Source: Bradyrhizobium sp. LHD-71
GTDB taxonomy: Bacteria; Pseudomonadota; Alphaproteobacteria; Rhizobiales; Xanthobacteraceae
NCBI RefSeq assembly: GCF_031157255.1
Contig: NZ_JAVIFX010000005.1
Location: 248,001 to 312,000 of the forward strand
Reading direction: 5' to 3'
Length of the DNA: 64,000 nt
How positions within the stretch are numbered: position 1 is the first letter of the stretch; each line of letters begins with the position of its first letter. This document shows positions 36,196 through 45,498 of this stretch, in pieces. The notes under the pieces are model-generated. The model made no database searches. It saw only the letters and a list, made by a program, of their open reading frames with translations, and had not been told where the DNA came from. Both the position numbers and the translations under genes were made by a program.

Positions 36196-36615
36196 ATGAA
36201 AATAAAAACCGTCGCCGCCGCCGCAAGCGTTGCGTTCGCCCTTTTGATTACGGGTCCCACCACCGCCCAGGAGAAAAAGATGGAAACCGTCGCAAAGAAC
36301 TTCGAGGGGGCCATTCCCAATATCCCCGGCAAATCGCTGATTGCCGTGGAAGTCAATTACCCGGCGGGTGCAGCCTCTCCGTCCCACACCCACGCGAAAT
36401 CGGCTTTCATCTACGCGTATGTGATCTCGGGTGCGATCGAGTCGAAGGTGAATGATGGTAAGACGCGCATTTATCGGGCAGGCGAGAGCTGGTCAGAACC
36501 GCCGGGTGCGACCCATTCGATCAGCCGCAATGCGAGCAAGACCGAGCCGGCGAAGCTGCTCGCCGTCTTCGTGCTCGACACCAATGACAACCCCCTGACC
36601 ACGCCCCTCAAATAA
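36196..36615 (+). CDS. Secreted cupin-domain protein
   Basis: 139 residues with a signal peptide (MKIKTVAAAASVAFALLITG, cleavage after TTAQ or so) and one cupin barrel. Metal ligands appear in SPSHTHAKSAFIYAYVISG (two His) and PPGATHSISRN (third His). AAAGGAGA lies just before the start. It follows the atypical SDR by 90 bp and is probably the last gene of the efflux-azoR operon. The reaction is unknown; secreted cupins of this kind are often annotated only by fold. Confidence 0.88.
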   Translation: MKIKTVAAAASVAFALLITGPTTAQEKKMETVAKNFEGAIPNIPGKSLIAVEVNYPAGAASPSHTHAKSAFIYAYVISGAIESKVNDGKTRIYRAGESWSEPPGATHSISRNASKTEPAKLLAVFVLDTNDNPLTTPLK

Positions 36616-36814
36616 CCCTCAAGGGAACGGCGGCGTGGTCGAACAGCTCGTCCATCGAGGATCCTCATTGCCGGTCGCCGCGCTAGGCAATGACGTCGGC
36701 AGGGTTGCAACGAGCGGCAGGCATTCCGCGCCAAAGTAGTTATCGTGCTCAACTGTTAGAGACGAGCTCCTGACCGACGGAACGTGGCGCGCCGCGTTAA
36801 GTGCATAAACGGAA

Positions 36815-36836
36815 CCCGGAATCGCGAGATTCCGGG
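36815..36836. terminator. Perfect hairpin between convergent genes
   Basis: CCCGGAATC-GCGA-GATTCCGGG forms a perfect 9-bp stem with a four-base loop, located between the cupin gene and the convergent ABC binding protein gene. No T-run follows. Palindromes of the GGAATC/GATTCC type are very common between genes in Bradyrhizobium, so it may be a dispersed repeat that also ends transcription. Confidence 0.55.
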
Positions 36837-36870
36837 TAAACGCTGCCCATTATGCGGAGTGACGGGCACG

Positions 36871-38061
36871 TCACTTCGTCAGCCGGCAACCGCTTTCCTT
36901 GGCGGTGTAGAACGCCTGGTCGCCAGGCACCACCGCGAGCCGCTTGTAGTAGTCCCAGGGCTTCTTCGACTCCGAGGGCTTCTTGACCTCGAACAGGTAC
37001 ATGTCGTGCACCATGAGGCCGTTGGGCAGTACCTTGCCCTTGGCAAAAGCGTCGTCGACCGGCAGCTCTTTCAACTTCCGGGCGACCGCGTCGGCGTCTT
37101 TGGTGCCAGCGGCCTTCACCGCCTTCAGGTAGCTCAACGTCGCCGAATAGGTGCCGGCCTGGTTCGTGTTCGGCATCCGTCCGGTACGCTTGAAGAACCG
37201 TTCGGAGAAAGCGCGACTCCGGTTGTCTTGATCCCAGTAGAATCCCTCTGTCACCACCAGACCTTGCGCCGCGTCGAGACCGAGGCTGTGAACTTCGGAG
37301 ACGGTCATCAGCAGGCCGGCAAGCTTCTGGCCCTGTCGGAAGATGCCGAACTCCGCCGCCTGTTTGATCGAGTTCGTGGTGTCCTGGCCGGCATTTGCGA
37401 GACCGATGATTTTTGCGTTCGAGCTCTGCGCCTGGAGTAGAAAGGACGAGAAGTCCGACGAGTTCAGCGGCGCGCGAACCGAGCCGACCACCTTGCCGCC
37501 CGAACGGCTGACGATTTCGCTGGTGTCCTTTTCCAGCGCGTGGCCGAATGCGTAGTCGGCGGTCAGAAAGAACCAGGTGTCGCCGCCCGCCTTCACTAGC
37601 GCGCTGCCGGTACTGACCGCGATCGCGTGGTTGTCGTAGGCCCAGTGGAAGCCGTAAGGAGTGCAGGCGTCGCCGGTGAGGCGCGTGGTCCCGGAGCCGA
37701 CGACGATATCGATCTTCCTCTTTTCATCAGAAAGTTCCTGCACCGCCAGAGCGACCGTCGACGTCGTCAGGTCGGTGATCATGTCGACGCCGTCGGCGTC
37801 ATACCAGCGCCGCGCGATGGCGACGGCGAGATCGGGCCTGTTCTGGTGATCGGCGGTGATCAGCTCGACCTTACGACCGAGCACCTCGCCGCCGAAATCT
37901 TCAATGGCCATCCGGGCGGCTTCGACCGAATACCTGCCGCCGTAGTCGGCATAGACGCCGGACTGGTCATTCAGAACACCTATCTTGACACCTTGCGCCG
38001 ACGCCGGCGCAGCGACCAGTAGGCAGCATGAAGCCGCCGCGACGAAAATTCCCAGTTTCAT
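36871..38061 (-). CDS. Branched-chain amino acid-type ABC substrate-binding protein
   Basis: 396 residues from ATG 38061, preceded by GGGGAG. A signal peptide (MKLGIFVAAASCCLLVAAPA) leads to a periplasmic-binding protein type 1 fold: VKIGVLNDQSGVYADYGG, GGEVLGRKVELITADHQNR and FFLTADYAFGHALEKD are typical of the LivK-like group that often binds aromatic or small organic acids in soil alphaproteobacteria. No permease or ATPase genes lie nearby, so it is an orphan or works with a distant transporter. Confidence 0.9.
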   Translation of the reverse strand: MKLGIFVAAASCCLLVAAPASAQGVKIGVLNDQSGVYADYGGRYSVEAARMAIEDFGGEVLGRKVELITADHQNRPDLAVAIARRWYDADGVDMITDLTTSTVALAVQELSDEKRKIDIVVGSGTTRLTGDACTPYGFHWAYDNHAIAVSTGSALVKAGGDTWFFLTADYAFGHALEKDTSEIVSRSGGKVVGSVRAPLNSSDFSSFLLQAQSSNAKIIGLANAGQDTTNSIKQAAEFGIFRQGQKLAGLLMTVSEVHSLGLDAAQGLVVTEGFYWDQDNRSRAFSERFFKRTGRMPNTNQAGTYSATLSYLKAVKAAGTKDADAVARKLKELPVDDAFAKGKVLPNGLMVHDMYLFEVKKPSESKKPWDYYKRLAVVPGDQAFYTAKESGCRLTK

Positions 38062-38114
38062 TTTATAACTCCCCACAGCCAATAGTATCGCCTCTCCAGC
38101 CGTACAGTCTCGGA

Positions 38115-38195
38115 CCCGTCATCCTCAGGTGCTGAGGGGACCGAGGCTCGAAGGGCGCGCGGTGGGGGCGGGGCCGCGCACCCTTCGAGATGGGC
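38115..38195. repeat. REP-like intergenic palindrome
   Basis: CGTCATCCTCAGG followed by CTCGAAGGGCGCGCGG and the returning CCGCGCACCCTTCGAG (38147-38189) makes a long stem with a G-rich loop. This pattern (ATCCTGAGG...CTCGAAGG...CCTTCGAG) is a familiar dispersed repeat of Bradyrhizobium-like genomes. It sits between the RND pump and the binding-protein gene and may end the RND transcript. Confidence 0.65.
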
Positions 38196-38261
38196 GGTCC
38201 GCGCTCGTACGAGTGAGAGAGATCGCGTTCCCGCTTCATCGTGCATCGGCGTCACCGCTGC

Positions 38262-41200
38262 TCATTCTGCTGCGGCTGCCATTGTTTGGGTCAGCTTGCT
38301 CTCGTTCTTTCCTTCCGCGAGGTTGCGTACCACCACGTAGAAGATCGGCGTGAAGATCAGGCCGAACAGCGTGACGCCGAGCATGCCGAAGAACACTGCG
38401 ACACCGACCGCCTGTCGCATCTCCGAGCCGGAACCGGTCGACACAACCAACGGCAATACGCCGAGAATGAAGGCGAATGAGGTCATCAGGATCGGCCGTA
38501 GGCGGAGCCGGCAGGCTTCGATGACGGCCTCCAGCCGCGACCTGCCTTGAAGCTCGATGTCGCGCGCGAACTCGACAATCAGGATCGCGTTCTTGGCCGC
38601 CAGTCCCACCAGCACAACAAAGCCGATCTGTGTCAGGATGTTGATGTCCTGGCCCATGATGCGCACGCCAATGGTGCCCGCGAAGAGGCACATCGGTACG
38701 ATCAGGAGGACCGCGAATGGCAGAGTCCAGCTGCCATATTGCGCCGCCAACACCAGATAGACGAACAGCACGCAGATTGGGAACACATAGAGGCCGGCAT
38801 TACCCCCGGTCACCTGTAGATAGGACAGATCGGTCCATTCGAAGGAAAAGCCGCCTGGCAACGTTTCTTGCGCCAGTTGCTTGATAGTGTTGAGAGCTGT
38901 CGTTGAGCTCACGCCCGCCGGTTCACCCTGTATCTCGGACGCCGGGTAGAGATTGTAGCGCGCGACGCGGTCCGGTCCGGAGATGTTCTTGAAGTCCACG
39001 ACGCTTCCGAGCATCACCATGTCGCCGGCGGCGTTACGGGTACGCAGCCGAGCGAGATCGGAGGTCTCTTTGCGGAATAGTTGGTCGGCCTGCGCCGTGA
39101 CGCGATAGGTGCGTCCGAACAGGTTGAAGTCGTTGACATAGGTCGAGCCGAAATAGGTCTGGATCGTGTCGTTGATGTTGGTGATCGGCACCCCCAGCTT
39201 TTGTGCTTTGACGCGATCGATATCGACGAACAACTGCGGTGTGTTCGCGGAGAACGGTGAGAACACTGAAGTCAGGTTGGGTGACTTGCGCGCTGCCGCC
39301 ACCAGTTCATCCGTCGCAGCCGCCAGCAGCTCAGGTCCGCGACCTTGCCGATCCTGCACGCGGACTGCGAAACCGCCGCCTGTTCCGACACCCGGCACCG
39401 CGGGTGGCGGAATGACGATCACGAAAGCGCCCTGGACGACCGACAGTCGCTTGCGCAGTTCGGCCGTGATGGCGCTCGCCGACAATCCCTTTTTCATCCG
39501 CTCCTCCGGCTCGTCGAACACCGGAAAAAGCGCGGCGGCATTGCCCGCCTGCGTGAACGTCGCGCCGGAGAAGCCGGCGAAGGCCCCGACACGGACGACA
39601 CCTGGCGTATCCAGCGCAATCCGCTCGATTTCGCGGACTACCGCGGTAGTTCGCGCCAGCGACGCAGCGCCTGGCAATTGCGCCGAGATGATGAGGTAGC
39701 CGCGATCCTGTTCCGGAATGAAGCCCTGCTGGGTGCTCACGAGCAGCCAACCGGCGCTGCCGATCAGCGCGAGATAGATCACGAGCATCGCCACCGTATG
39801 TCGGATCACGAAATTGGCCGATGTCGCGTAACCGTGCGCGAGGCGATCGAAGGCGCGGTTGAACAGCGCGGTGAACCTGTCCCAGCCGCGCGCGATGATA
39901 TTCCAGCGCGCCGGCGGACGTTGTTCCTCGTGCGGAGTAAGGATCAGCGAGGCCAATGCCGGCGACAGCGTCAGCGAGCAGAAGCACGAGATCGCGGTCG
40001 CGACCGCTATGGTGACGGCGAATTGCCGGAAAAACTCTCCGGAAATGCCACCCAGGAAGGCCGTCGGCACGAACACCGCGCAGAGCACCAGCGCGATCGA
40101 GACCAGCGCGCCGCCGACCTCCTCCATAGTCTTGAGCGCCGCCTCGCGCCGGCTCGTACCGAGCTGGAGATGTCGCTCGACATTCTCGACAACCACGATC
40201 GCGTCGTCGACCACGATGCCGACCGCGAGAACCAGGCCAAACAGCGTCAGATTGTTAATTGAGAATCCGAGCGCGGCCATCACCGCGAAGGTGCCGACCA
40301 GCGACACCGGGATCGCGATAATCGGGATGATCGCAGGGCGCCAGCCCTGCAAGAACACCAGCACCACAATCACGACGAGCGCCATCGCCTCGTAGACGCT
40401 CTTGATCAGCTCATGGATCGACCGAGCGATGAATTCGGTGGGATTGTAGCCGATATTGTAGTCCAATCCGTTCGGAAAGTTGGTCTTGAGCCGTTCCATC
40501 GTGTCGGAGATATGCTTCGCGGTGGCGAGCGCGTTCGATCCGGGCCGTTGCGTCACGACCATTGCGACGGCCGATTTGCGCAGAATGAAGCTGCTGGTGT
40601 TGTAGGATAGCGCACCGAGCTCGACGCGAGCGACGTCGCGCAGCCGCACGATACGACCATCGGAGCCGGCCTTCACCACGATGTCCTCGAACTCCCTTAT
40701 ATCTTTGAGGCGGCCGGTGAAGACGAGGTTCGGCTGGAATGCGCGATCGGCAATGGGCGGCTCCGCGATCTGTCCGCCCGCGATCTGCAGGTTCTGGGCG
40801 CGGATCGCTGCAAGCACTTCGCTTGATGTCAGACCAACATTTGCGATCCGGTCGGGATCGAGCCACAACCGCATCGAGTAGTCGCGCGCGCCAAACATCT
40901 CGATGTTGCCGACGCCATCGATTCGCAAAAGCTCATCGCGCACCTGCAGCAACGTATAGTTGGAGATGTAGAGCTGATCGAACGTGTCGTCGGGCGACAG
41001 CATAAACACCGCCATCAGGATGTCGGGCGAGTCTTTGCGGGTCACGACGCCGTTGCGCTGCACCTCCTCGGGCAGACGCGGTTGCGCAATCGCAACGCGG
41101 TTCTGCACCAGCACCTGGGCCTTGTCGAGATCGGTACCAAGCTTGAAGGTCACGGTGATGGTGAGCTGGCCGTTCGACGTCGCTTGGCTGTAGAGATACA

Positions 41201-41432
41201 GCATGTCCTCGACGCCGTTGATCTCCTGCTCGATCGGGGCGGCGACCGTGTCGGATACGGTCTGCGCCGAGGCGCCCGGATATCTCGTGGTGACTGTAAC
41301 GGTCGGCGGCACCACCTGCGGGTATTCCGATATCGGTAGCGTCGTATAAGCGATCGCACCGACAATCACGAGCACGATCGACAGCACCATCGCGAGGATG
41401 GGCTGGTTGATGGAAAGCCTTCCGAGATTCAT
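38262..41432 (-). CDS. RND efflux pump, inner membrane subunit (HAE1/AcrB type)
   Basis: 1056 residues, the full length of AcrB/MexB. It begins RLSINQPILAMVLSIVLVIVGAIAY, has the large periplasmic loops with the GYNPTEFIARSIHELIKSV junction, and the second membrane set from VVIVVLVFLQGWRPAIIPI. The proton relay region shows GLVLAVGIVVDDAIVVVENV with the paired Asp residues. The C-terminal half repeats the pattern (GFVVLVGLAAKNAILIVEF). It exports drugs, dyes or solvents with the adaptor encoded just upstream (4-base overlap). An outer-membrane channel gene is not present. Confidence 0.96.
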   Translation of the reverse strand: MNLGRLSINQPILAMVLSIVLVIVGAIAYTTLPISEYPQVVPPTVTVTTRYPGASAQTVSDTVAAPIEQEINGVEDMLYLYSQATSNGQLTITVTFKLGTDLDKAQVLVQNRVAIAQPRLPEEVQRNGVVTRKDSPDILMAVFMLSPDDTFDQLYISNYTLLQVRDELLRIDGVGNIEMFGARDYSMRLWLDPDRIANVGLTSSEVLAAIRAQNLQIAGGQIAEPPIADRAFQPNLVFTGRLKDIREFEDIVVKAGSDGRIVRLRDVARVELGALSYNTSSFILRKSAVAMVVTQRPGSNALATAKHISDTMERLKTNFPNGLDYNIGYNPTEFIARSIHELIKSVYEAMALVVIVVLVFLQGWRPAIIPIIAIPVSLVGTFAVMAALGFSINNLTLFGLVLAVGIVVDDAIVVVENVERHLQLGTSRREAALKTMEEVGGALVSIALVLCAVFVPTAFLGGISGEFFRQFAVTIAVATAISCFCSLTLSPALASLILTPHEEQRPPARWNIIARGWDRFTALFNRAFDRLAHGYATSANFVIRHTVAMLVIYLALIGSAGWLLVSTQQGFIPEQDRGYLIISAQLPGAASLARTTAVVREIERIALDTPGVVRVGAFAGFSGATFTQAGNAAALFPVFDEPEERMKKGLSASAITAELRKRLSVVQGAFVIVIPPPAVPGVGTGGGFAVRVQDRQGRGPELLAAATDELVAAARKSPNLTSVFSPFSANTPQLFVDIDRVKAQKLGVPITNINDTIQTYFGSTYVNDFNLFGRTYRVTAQADQLFRKETSDLARLRTRNAAGDMVMLGSVVDFKNISGPDRVARYNLYPASEIQGEPAGVSSTTALNTIKQLAQETLPGGFSFEWTDLSYLQVTGGNAGLYVFPICVLFVYLVLAAQYGSWTLPFAVLLIVPMCLFAGTIGVRIMGQDINILTQIGFVVLVGLAAKNAILIVEFARDIELQGRSRLEAVIEACRLRLRPILMTSFAFILGVLPLVVSTGSGSEMRQAVGVAVFFGMLGVTLFGLIFTPIFYVVVRNLAEGKNESKLTQTMAAAAE

Positions 41433-42661
41433 GGTGTGGCACCTGTTGCCTTATCGCCTGTCGGCGTTGCCATCGTCGGTGTCACTTTGGCACCGACGCG
41501 AGCACGCTGCAGACCATCGACGATGACATGATCCTCGGCCTTGAGACCTTCGCGAATAACCCGCAGCCCTTCATCGAGTGGCCCGAGCACAACCGACCTT
41601 GCCTCCACGCTGTTGTCTTCCTTGACCACGAACACGATCTTGCGCGATTGATCGGTTGCGATGGCGGTGTCCGGGATCAACAGCGCCTCATATGGCGCGG
41701 AGCCAATGATCCGGACCCGGCCGAATTGGCCTGGCAGGATCGAGAGATCCTTGTTTGGGATGATCGCTCGGCTGCGCAGCGTCGCGGTCGAGTCGTCCAG
41801 TCGATTGTCGAGGAAGTCCATCTTTCCATCATGCGAGGGCTTCGTCTCGCCGGACAGAGTTACCTGCACCGGGTTAGACGTGTCGCGAGAACTCGGCCGC
41901 TTGCCCTCGAACCACAGCTTGCTGTTGCGCTGATAGGTCGCCTCGTCGACGTCGAAATACATATAGATCGGATCGAGCGATACAATCGAAGTCAGTAGTG
42001 TCGCGCCGCCCTCGCTGCCCTGCACGAGGTTGCCCGGAGTCACGAGACGACGGCTGACGCGGCCGGCGATCGGTGCGGTCACGTGGGAGAACTCGATATT
42101 GAGCTGCGCAACCCTCAGCGCGCCTTTGGCCCGCGTCTCCGCGGCGCGTGCCGCCTGCAGCGCCTGACGGCGTTGATCGACCGATTGTTCGGAGACCGCG
42201 CTCGACTGCACGAGGCTCAGAGCGCGATCGAGGTCTCGCTTGGCAAGCTCGCCCTTGGCGCGCGCGTCAGCGAGCTGCCCCTCAGCTTCTAGTGCGACCG
42301 CTTCGAACGGGCGAGGATCTATGACGTAAAGCAGATCGCCGGCCTTGACGATCGCACCGTCCTTGAATGCGACACGGTCGATGAAGCCGCCGACACGAGC
42401 GCGGACCTGAACTTCCTCGATCGCCTCAAAGCGACCTGTGAACTCGTCCCAATCCGTGACGGTCCGCTTAACCGGTTGCGAAACCGTGACCGGCGGCGGA
42501 GGTGGGGTGACCTGCGATTGCCCCTTGTCATCGCAGCCAACGAGCGCGAGCGCCAACAGCATACCGATCGGTGCTCCGCCGCACCGCGCAAAGTAGCGAA
42601 GCGAACCGCGATCGCGCCAAATCGCCGGAGCGCGATACTCCGTTGTGTCTGCCACATCCAC
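41429..42661 (-). CDS. RND efflux adaptor (AcrA/MexA type), lipoprotein
   Basis: 410 residues. The start is GTG at 42661 with GGAGAG six bases upstream. The N-terminus contains a membrane segment ending in LALALVGCDDKG, a lipobox-like LVGC, so the protein is probably tethered to the inner membrane. Adaptor features are RVGGFIDRVAFKDGAIVKAGDLLYVIDPR, the hairpin domain at about 120-190 and GRVSRRLVTPGNLVQ. It overlaps the pump gene by four bases and follows the GMC oxidoreductase after 18 bp. Confidence 0.94.
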   Translation of the reverse strand: MDVADTTEYRAPAIWRDRGSLRYFARCGGAPIGMLLALALVGCDDKGQSQVTPPPPPVTVSQPVKRTVTDWDEFTGRFEAIEEVQVRARVGGFIDRVAFKDGAIVKAGDLLYVIDPRPFEAVALEAEGQLADARAKGELAKRDLDRALSLVQSSAVSEQSVDQRRQALQAARAAETRAKGALRVAQLNIEFSHVTAPIAGRVSRRLVTPGNLVQGSEGGATLLTSIVSLDPIYMYFDVDEATYQRNSKLWFEGKRPSSRDTSNPVQVTLSGETKPSHDGKMDFLDNRLDDSTATLRSRAIIPNKDLSILPGQFGRVRIIGSAPYEALLIPDTAIATDQSRKIVFVVKEDNSVEARSVVLGPLDEGLRVIREGLKAEDHVIVDGLQRARVGAKVTPTMATPTGDKATGATP

Positions 42662-42679
42662 TTCAATCTCTCCAGGGAC

Positions 42680-44359
42680 CTAGAATGTTATGTATGAATT
42701 GGCCAGGACCTCAGCGGGCGTGACGATGCCGCCAGCGTCGTCGTCGTTTTGTGCCCGCGGGCTTTTTGTTAGCTTCAGATCCTCGACCATCATCGCCGTG
42801 GCGTGGCGCGCAAGCGCCTGGGTCGGGGCGTTGGTGTTGCCGCTGGTGATGGTCGGCATGATCGAGGCATCGATCACCCTGAGGTTGTCGACGCCGCGAA
42901 CCCTCAGCCTTGCGTCAACGACCGCTCGCTCATCCTTGCCCATCCGGCACGTGCCGACCGGGTGCCACATCGTGGACACAGTACGCTTCACATATTCGCT
43001 GATCTCGGCGTCGGAACAGATGCCAGGCCCAGGCTCCTTCTCTTCCTCGATCACCGCCGCCAACGACTCCTGCGCCATCACGTTACGGATCGCATGTACC
43101 GAGTCCACGGCGGCCGTCAGGTCTTCATCCTCGCCCATGAAGTTGGGGTTGATCAGCGGCATCGACGTCGGGTCGTTGTCGGCTAACCGCACCCAGCCGC
43201 GGCTCTTGGGTCGAAGCACGACGAGCTCGAAAGTGATGCCCGAGCGATCTCCCGTAGCTTTGAGGTCCTGGTTCGAGATGATGGGCGCGTGATAGCATTG
43301 GATCGTGGGATCTGCGGTGAAGTCGGACGGGTTCCAGTGCGAAACCGTCTCGATGCCGGTACCCGCGGCCGGGCCATCCTTGGTGACGAGATAGCGCAGG
43401 CCCGCCTTCACAGTACCGAGACCGTGCGCGGCGGCCTGATAGCCGAGATCTCCCTTCACATAGGCGCGCACCGGCACCATCGGGTGGTCATGGAGATTCT
43501 CGCCGACTTCAGGAGAGTCCACGATCACCGCGATGCCGTGGTCGCGCAGCTGCTGGGCCGGTCCGACACCCGAATGCATAAGAATCTTCGGACTATGGAC
43601 GGCGCCGGCCGACAGCACGACCTCTCCGGCCGAGATCGTCTCGAGGCCATTGTCGCTCAGCTCGACGCCGACCGCCCGCTTGTTTTCGATAAGAACGCGA
43701 GTAACGGTCTTGCCTGTGAGAAGGGTCACGCGGCCCGAAGCAAGGTGCGGGCGTAGATAAGCATCGGCCGCACTGCATCGGCGAGCATTTCCAACCGTCG
43801 ACTGCACGGGTGAGACGCCGATCTGGCTCTTGCCGTTATAGTCTGGATTGAACGGGAGCCCGTATTCTTGGAAGGCCTTAAGGCAGTACTGATTCAGTTT
43901 GTTGATGCCCTTGGGCAAAGAAACCGCCAGACCACCATTGATGCCATGATAGTCGTCGTGGAACGTGTCGTTGTCTTCCTGCGCCATGAAGACCGGAAGC
44001 AGGTCTTCATACGACCAGTTGCCGGTGTCGCCGACCGCGTCTTGCCACGCGGCAAAGTCGCGCGGCTGACCGCGGACGTAGGCCATCGCGTTGACCGAAG
44101 AGCCGCCGCCGAGCACCTTGCCGGAGCGAAAGGCCTTCTTAGCGCCGTGCTGGGGAACTGTCTCGTATGTCCACACATGCCGGTCATGGGCCAACATTAG
44201 CGCAAAGCCTGCTGGAATGTGGATGAAGGGATCACGATCCGTGTCGCCTGCCTCGACCAGGGCGATCGAGGCATCGGTATGTTCGGCGAGATAACTCGCG
44301 ACGACGCAGCCGGCCGCGCCAGCGCCAACTATGACAATGTCGTAGGCTTCCTCGGACAT
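42680..44359 (-). CDS. GMC-family oxidoreductase (choline dehydrogenase-like)
   Basis: 559 residues from ATG 44359 (MSEEAYDIVIVGAGAAGCVVAS), the FAD-binding GxGxxG. GMC signature 1 lies in RSGKVLGGGSSVNAMAYVRGQ, signature 2 in GAVHSPKILMHSGVGP, and the C-terminal catalytic region has WHPVGTCRMG and TSGNTNAPT. It should oxidise an alcohol to an aldehyde or ketone with FAD. The longer open frame up to 44569 has no family sequence. It is 18 bp upstream of the RND adaptor, which suggests one transcript and a link between oxidation and export. Confidence 0.92.
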   Translation of the reverse strand: MSEEAYDIVIVGAGAAGCVVASYLAEHTDASIALVEAGDTDRDPFIHIPAGFALMLAHDRHVWTYETVPQHGAKKAFRSGKVLGGGSSVNAMAYVRGQPRDFAAWQDAVGDTGNWSYEDLLPVFMAQEDNDTFHDDYHGINGGLAVSLPKGINKLNQYCLKAFQEYGLPFNPDYNGKSQIGVSPVQSTVGNARRCSAADAYLRPHLASGRVTLLTGKTVTRVLIENKRAVGVELSDNGLETISAGEVVLSAGAVHSPKILMHSGVGPAQQLRDHGIAVIVDSPEVGENLHDHPMVPVRAYVKGDLGYQAAAHGLGTVKAGLRYLVTKDGPAAGTGIETVSHWNPSDFTADPTIQCYHAPIISNQDLKATGDRSGITFELVVLRPKSRGWVRLADNDPTSMPLINPNFMGEDEDLTAAVDSVHAIRNVMAQESLAAVIEEEKEPGPGICSDAEISEYVKRTVSTMWHPVGTCRMGKDERAVVDARLRVRGVDNLRVIDASIMPTITSGNTNAPTQALARHATAMMVEDLKLTKSPRAQNDDDAGGIVTPAEVLANSYITF

Positions 44360-44742
44360 CACTGTTTGTCTCTTTCGCGTTGTTTGCATCGCCAAATGAA
44401 CGACCATAGCCGCGGCGCCTTCGCGGTGCCTGGATGCCGAGATCAATTGGACTAAGTTCGGAAAATGACTTTGCGTGGCTGGCGAGGGAAATGACCTCTG
44501 GCCATGGAGTCGATAGCCGATCGTTATTGGCTGACGCCACGCGGCGCGAGAAAGAGCTTCCTGGAGCAAGAACGCGCCCGACTTGCGAATGGATTGAGGA
44601 CTGGCGCCTCTTCATTCTCTATCGCTATGAAAACGATACGCATCGGCGATTGGAAATGTAGGTCGGGCGCCGCGATCAATGGCTCTTGCAGCGTGCGTCA
44701 TTGCCTCGCCGCAGTTCAACTAACGCGAACAGGAGACCCCTG
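44360..44742. other. Divergent region between GMC oxidoreductase and SnoaL-like gene
   Basis: 383 bases that must hold both promoters. I see two loose box-like strings, GTCGATAGCCGATCGTTATTGG (44508-44529, first 20 bases most alike) and CTATCGCTATGAAAACGATA (44619-44638). Neither keeps the full CGATA-N9-TATCG symmetry. No gene is recognised. Confidence 0.3.
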
Positions 44743-45147
44743 ATGCCCGAGAAATTTCCCCTCCCTACCAAACCCGAAGATGTTATCCCGTCGCTCGTAA
44801 AGCGTTTTAACTCCGGCGACGTCATGAACCAGATGGCGATGTACGCGCCGGAGGCCGTGTTCGTCGCGAACGATGGACGAGTTATCACCGATCACGCGGA
44901 GATCACTGCCATAATCGGGCGCGATATCAAGCTCGGCCTGTCGCTGGAGACCAATGTGCGCCATGTGTTTGTTGCCGGCGATACCGCTCAGATCGTTCTG
45001 GATTGGTCTATTCATGGCAAGGGTCCGGACGGTAAGGACGTGCACGTGCATGGCACGGCGTGCGACATCGTGCGTCGCGGCGCGGATGGATTCTGGCGTT
45101 ACCTCATCGACAATAATCAAGGGACGGCGGTGCGGCGGGCCGTCTGA
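44743..45147 (+). CDS. SnoaL/NTF2-like (DUF4440-type) protein
   Basis: 134 residues from ATG 44743 (MPEKFPLPTKPEDVIP), with AGGAG upstream. The small alpha/beta barrel shows as SLVKRFNSGDVMNQMAMYAP, EITAIIGRDIKLGLSLET, the VFVAGDTAQIVLDWSIHG strand and VRRGADGFWRYLIDNNQG at the end. Proteins of this fold bind small hydrophobic molecules or act as isomerases and cyclases; most of this group have no known role. It is divergent from the GMC-RND unit. Confidence 0.85.
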   Translation: MPEKFPLPTKPEDVIPSLVKRFNSGDVMNQMAMYAPEAVFVANDGRVITDHAEITAIIGRDIKLGLSLETNVRHVFVAGDTAQIVLDWSIHGKGPDGKDVHVHGTACDIVRRGADGFWRYLIDNNQGTAVRRAV

Positions 45148-45276
45148 CATATCTGCGCCACGGCGAGTGTCGGCGACGGAGCCATTCTTTCAGCCTCGCG
45201 CCGACGACGCCCGCGATAGGGCGCCGGCCTATCTGTCCGGCCAGTCCAACGCCTGAGCGAATTGGAATCGTCGGGA

Positions 45277-45395
45277 CATGGACGGCTGTGACTGACAACA
45301 CGACCTCGCCGCTATGATTGTCTCGACGCCAATGTTGCTCAGCTCGACGCCGACAGCCCGCTTGTTCTCGATAGGAACGCGACCGTGGTGAGGTT
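45277..45395 (-). pseudogene. Short duplicate fragment of a GMC oxidoreductase gene
   Basis: The bases match 43596-43710, inside the GMC gene at 42680-44359: ATGGACGGC, GACA.CACGACCTC, GTCTCGA.GCCA.TGT, GCTCAGCTCGACGCCGAC, GCCCGCTTGTT.TCGATA and AACGCGA occur in the same order and spacing. Only about 115 bp remain. The rest of 45148-45498 holds nothing that I recognise. Confidence 0.75.
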
Positions 45396-45498
45396 CGGGC
45401 TCAGATCAATACCAACGGTGCTGGATCATCGTTCGATCGCGACCATCTTTTGGCGCGCGTAAGAATAGGGTCTCGATGACGCCTGGTTCAATGAGCCG

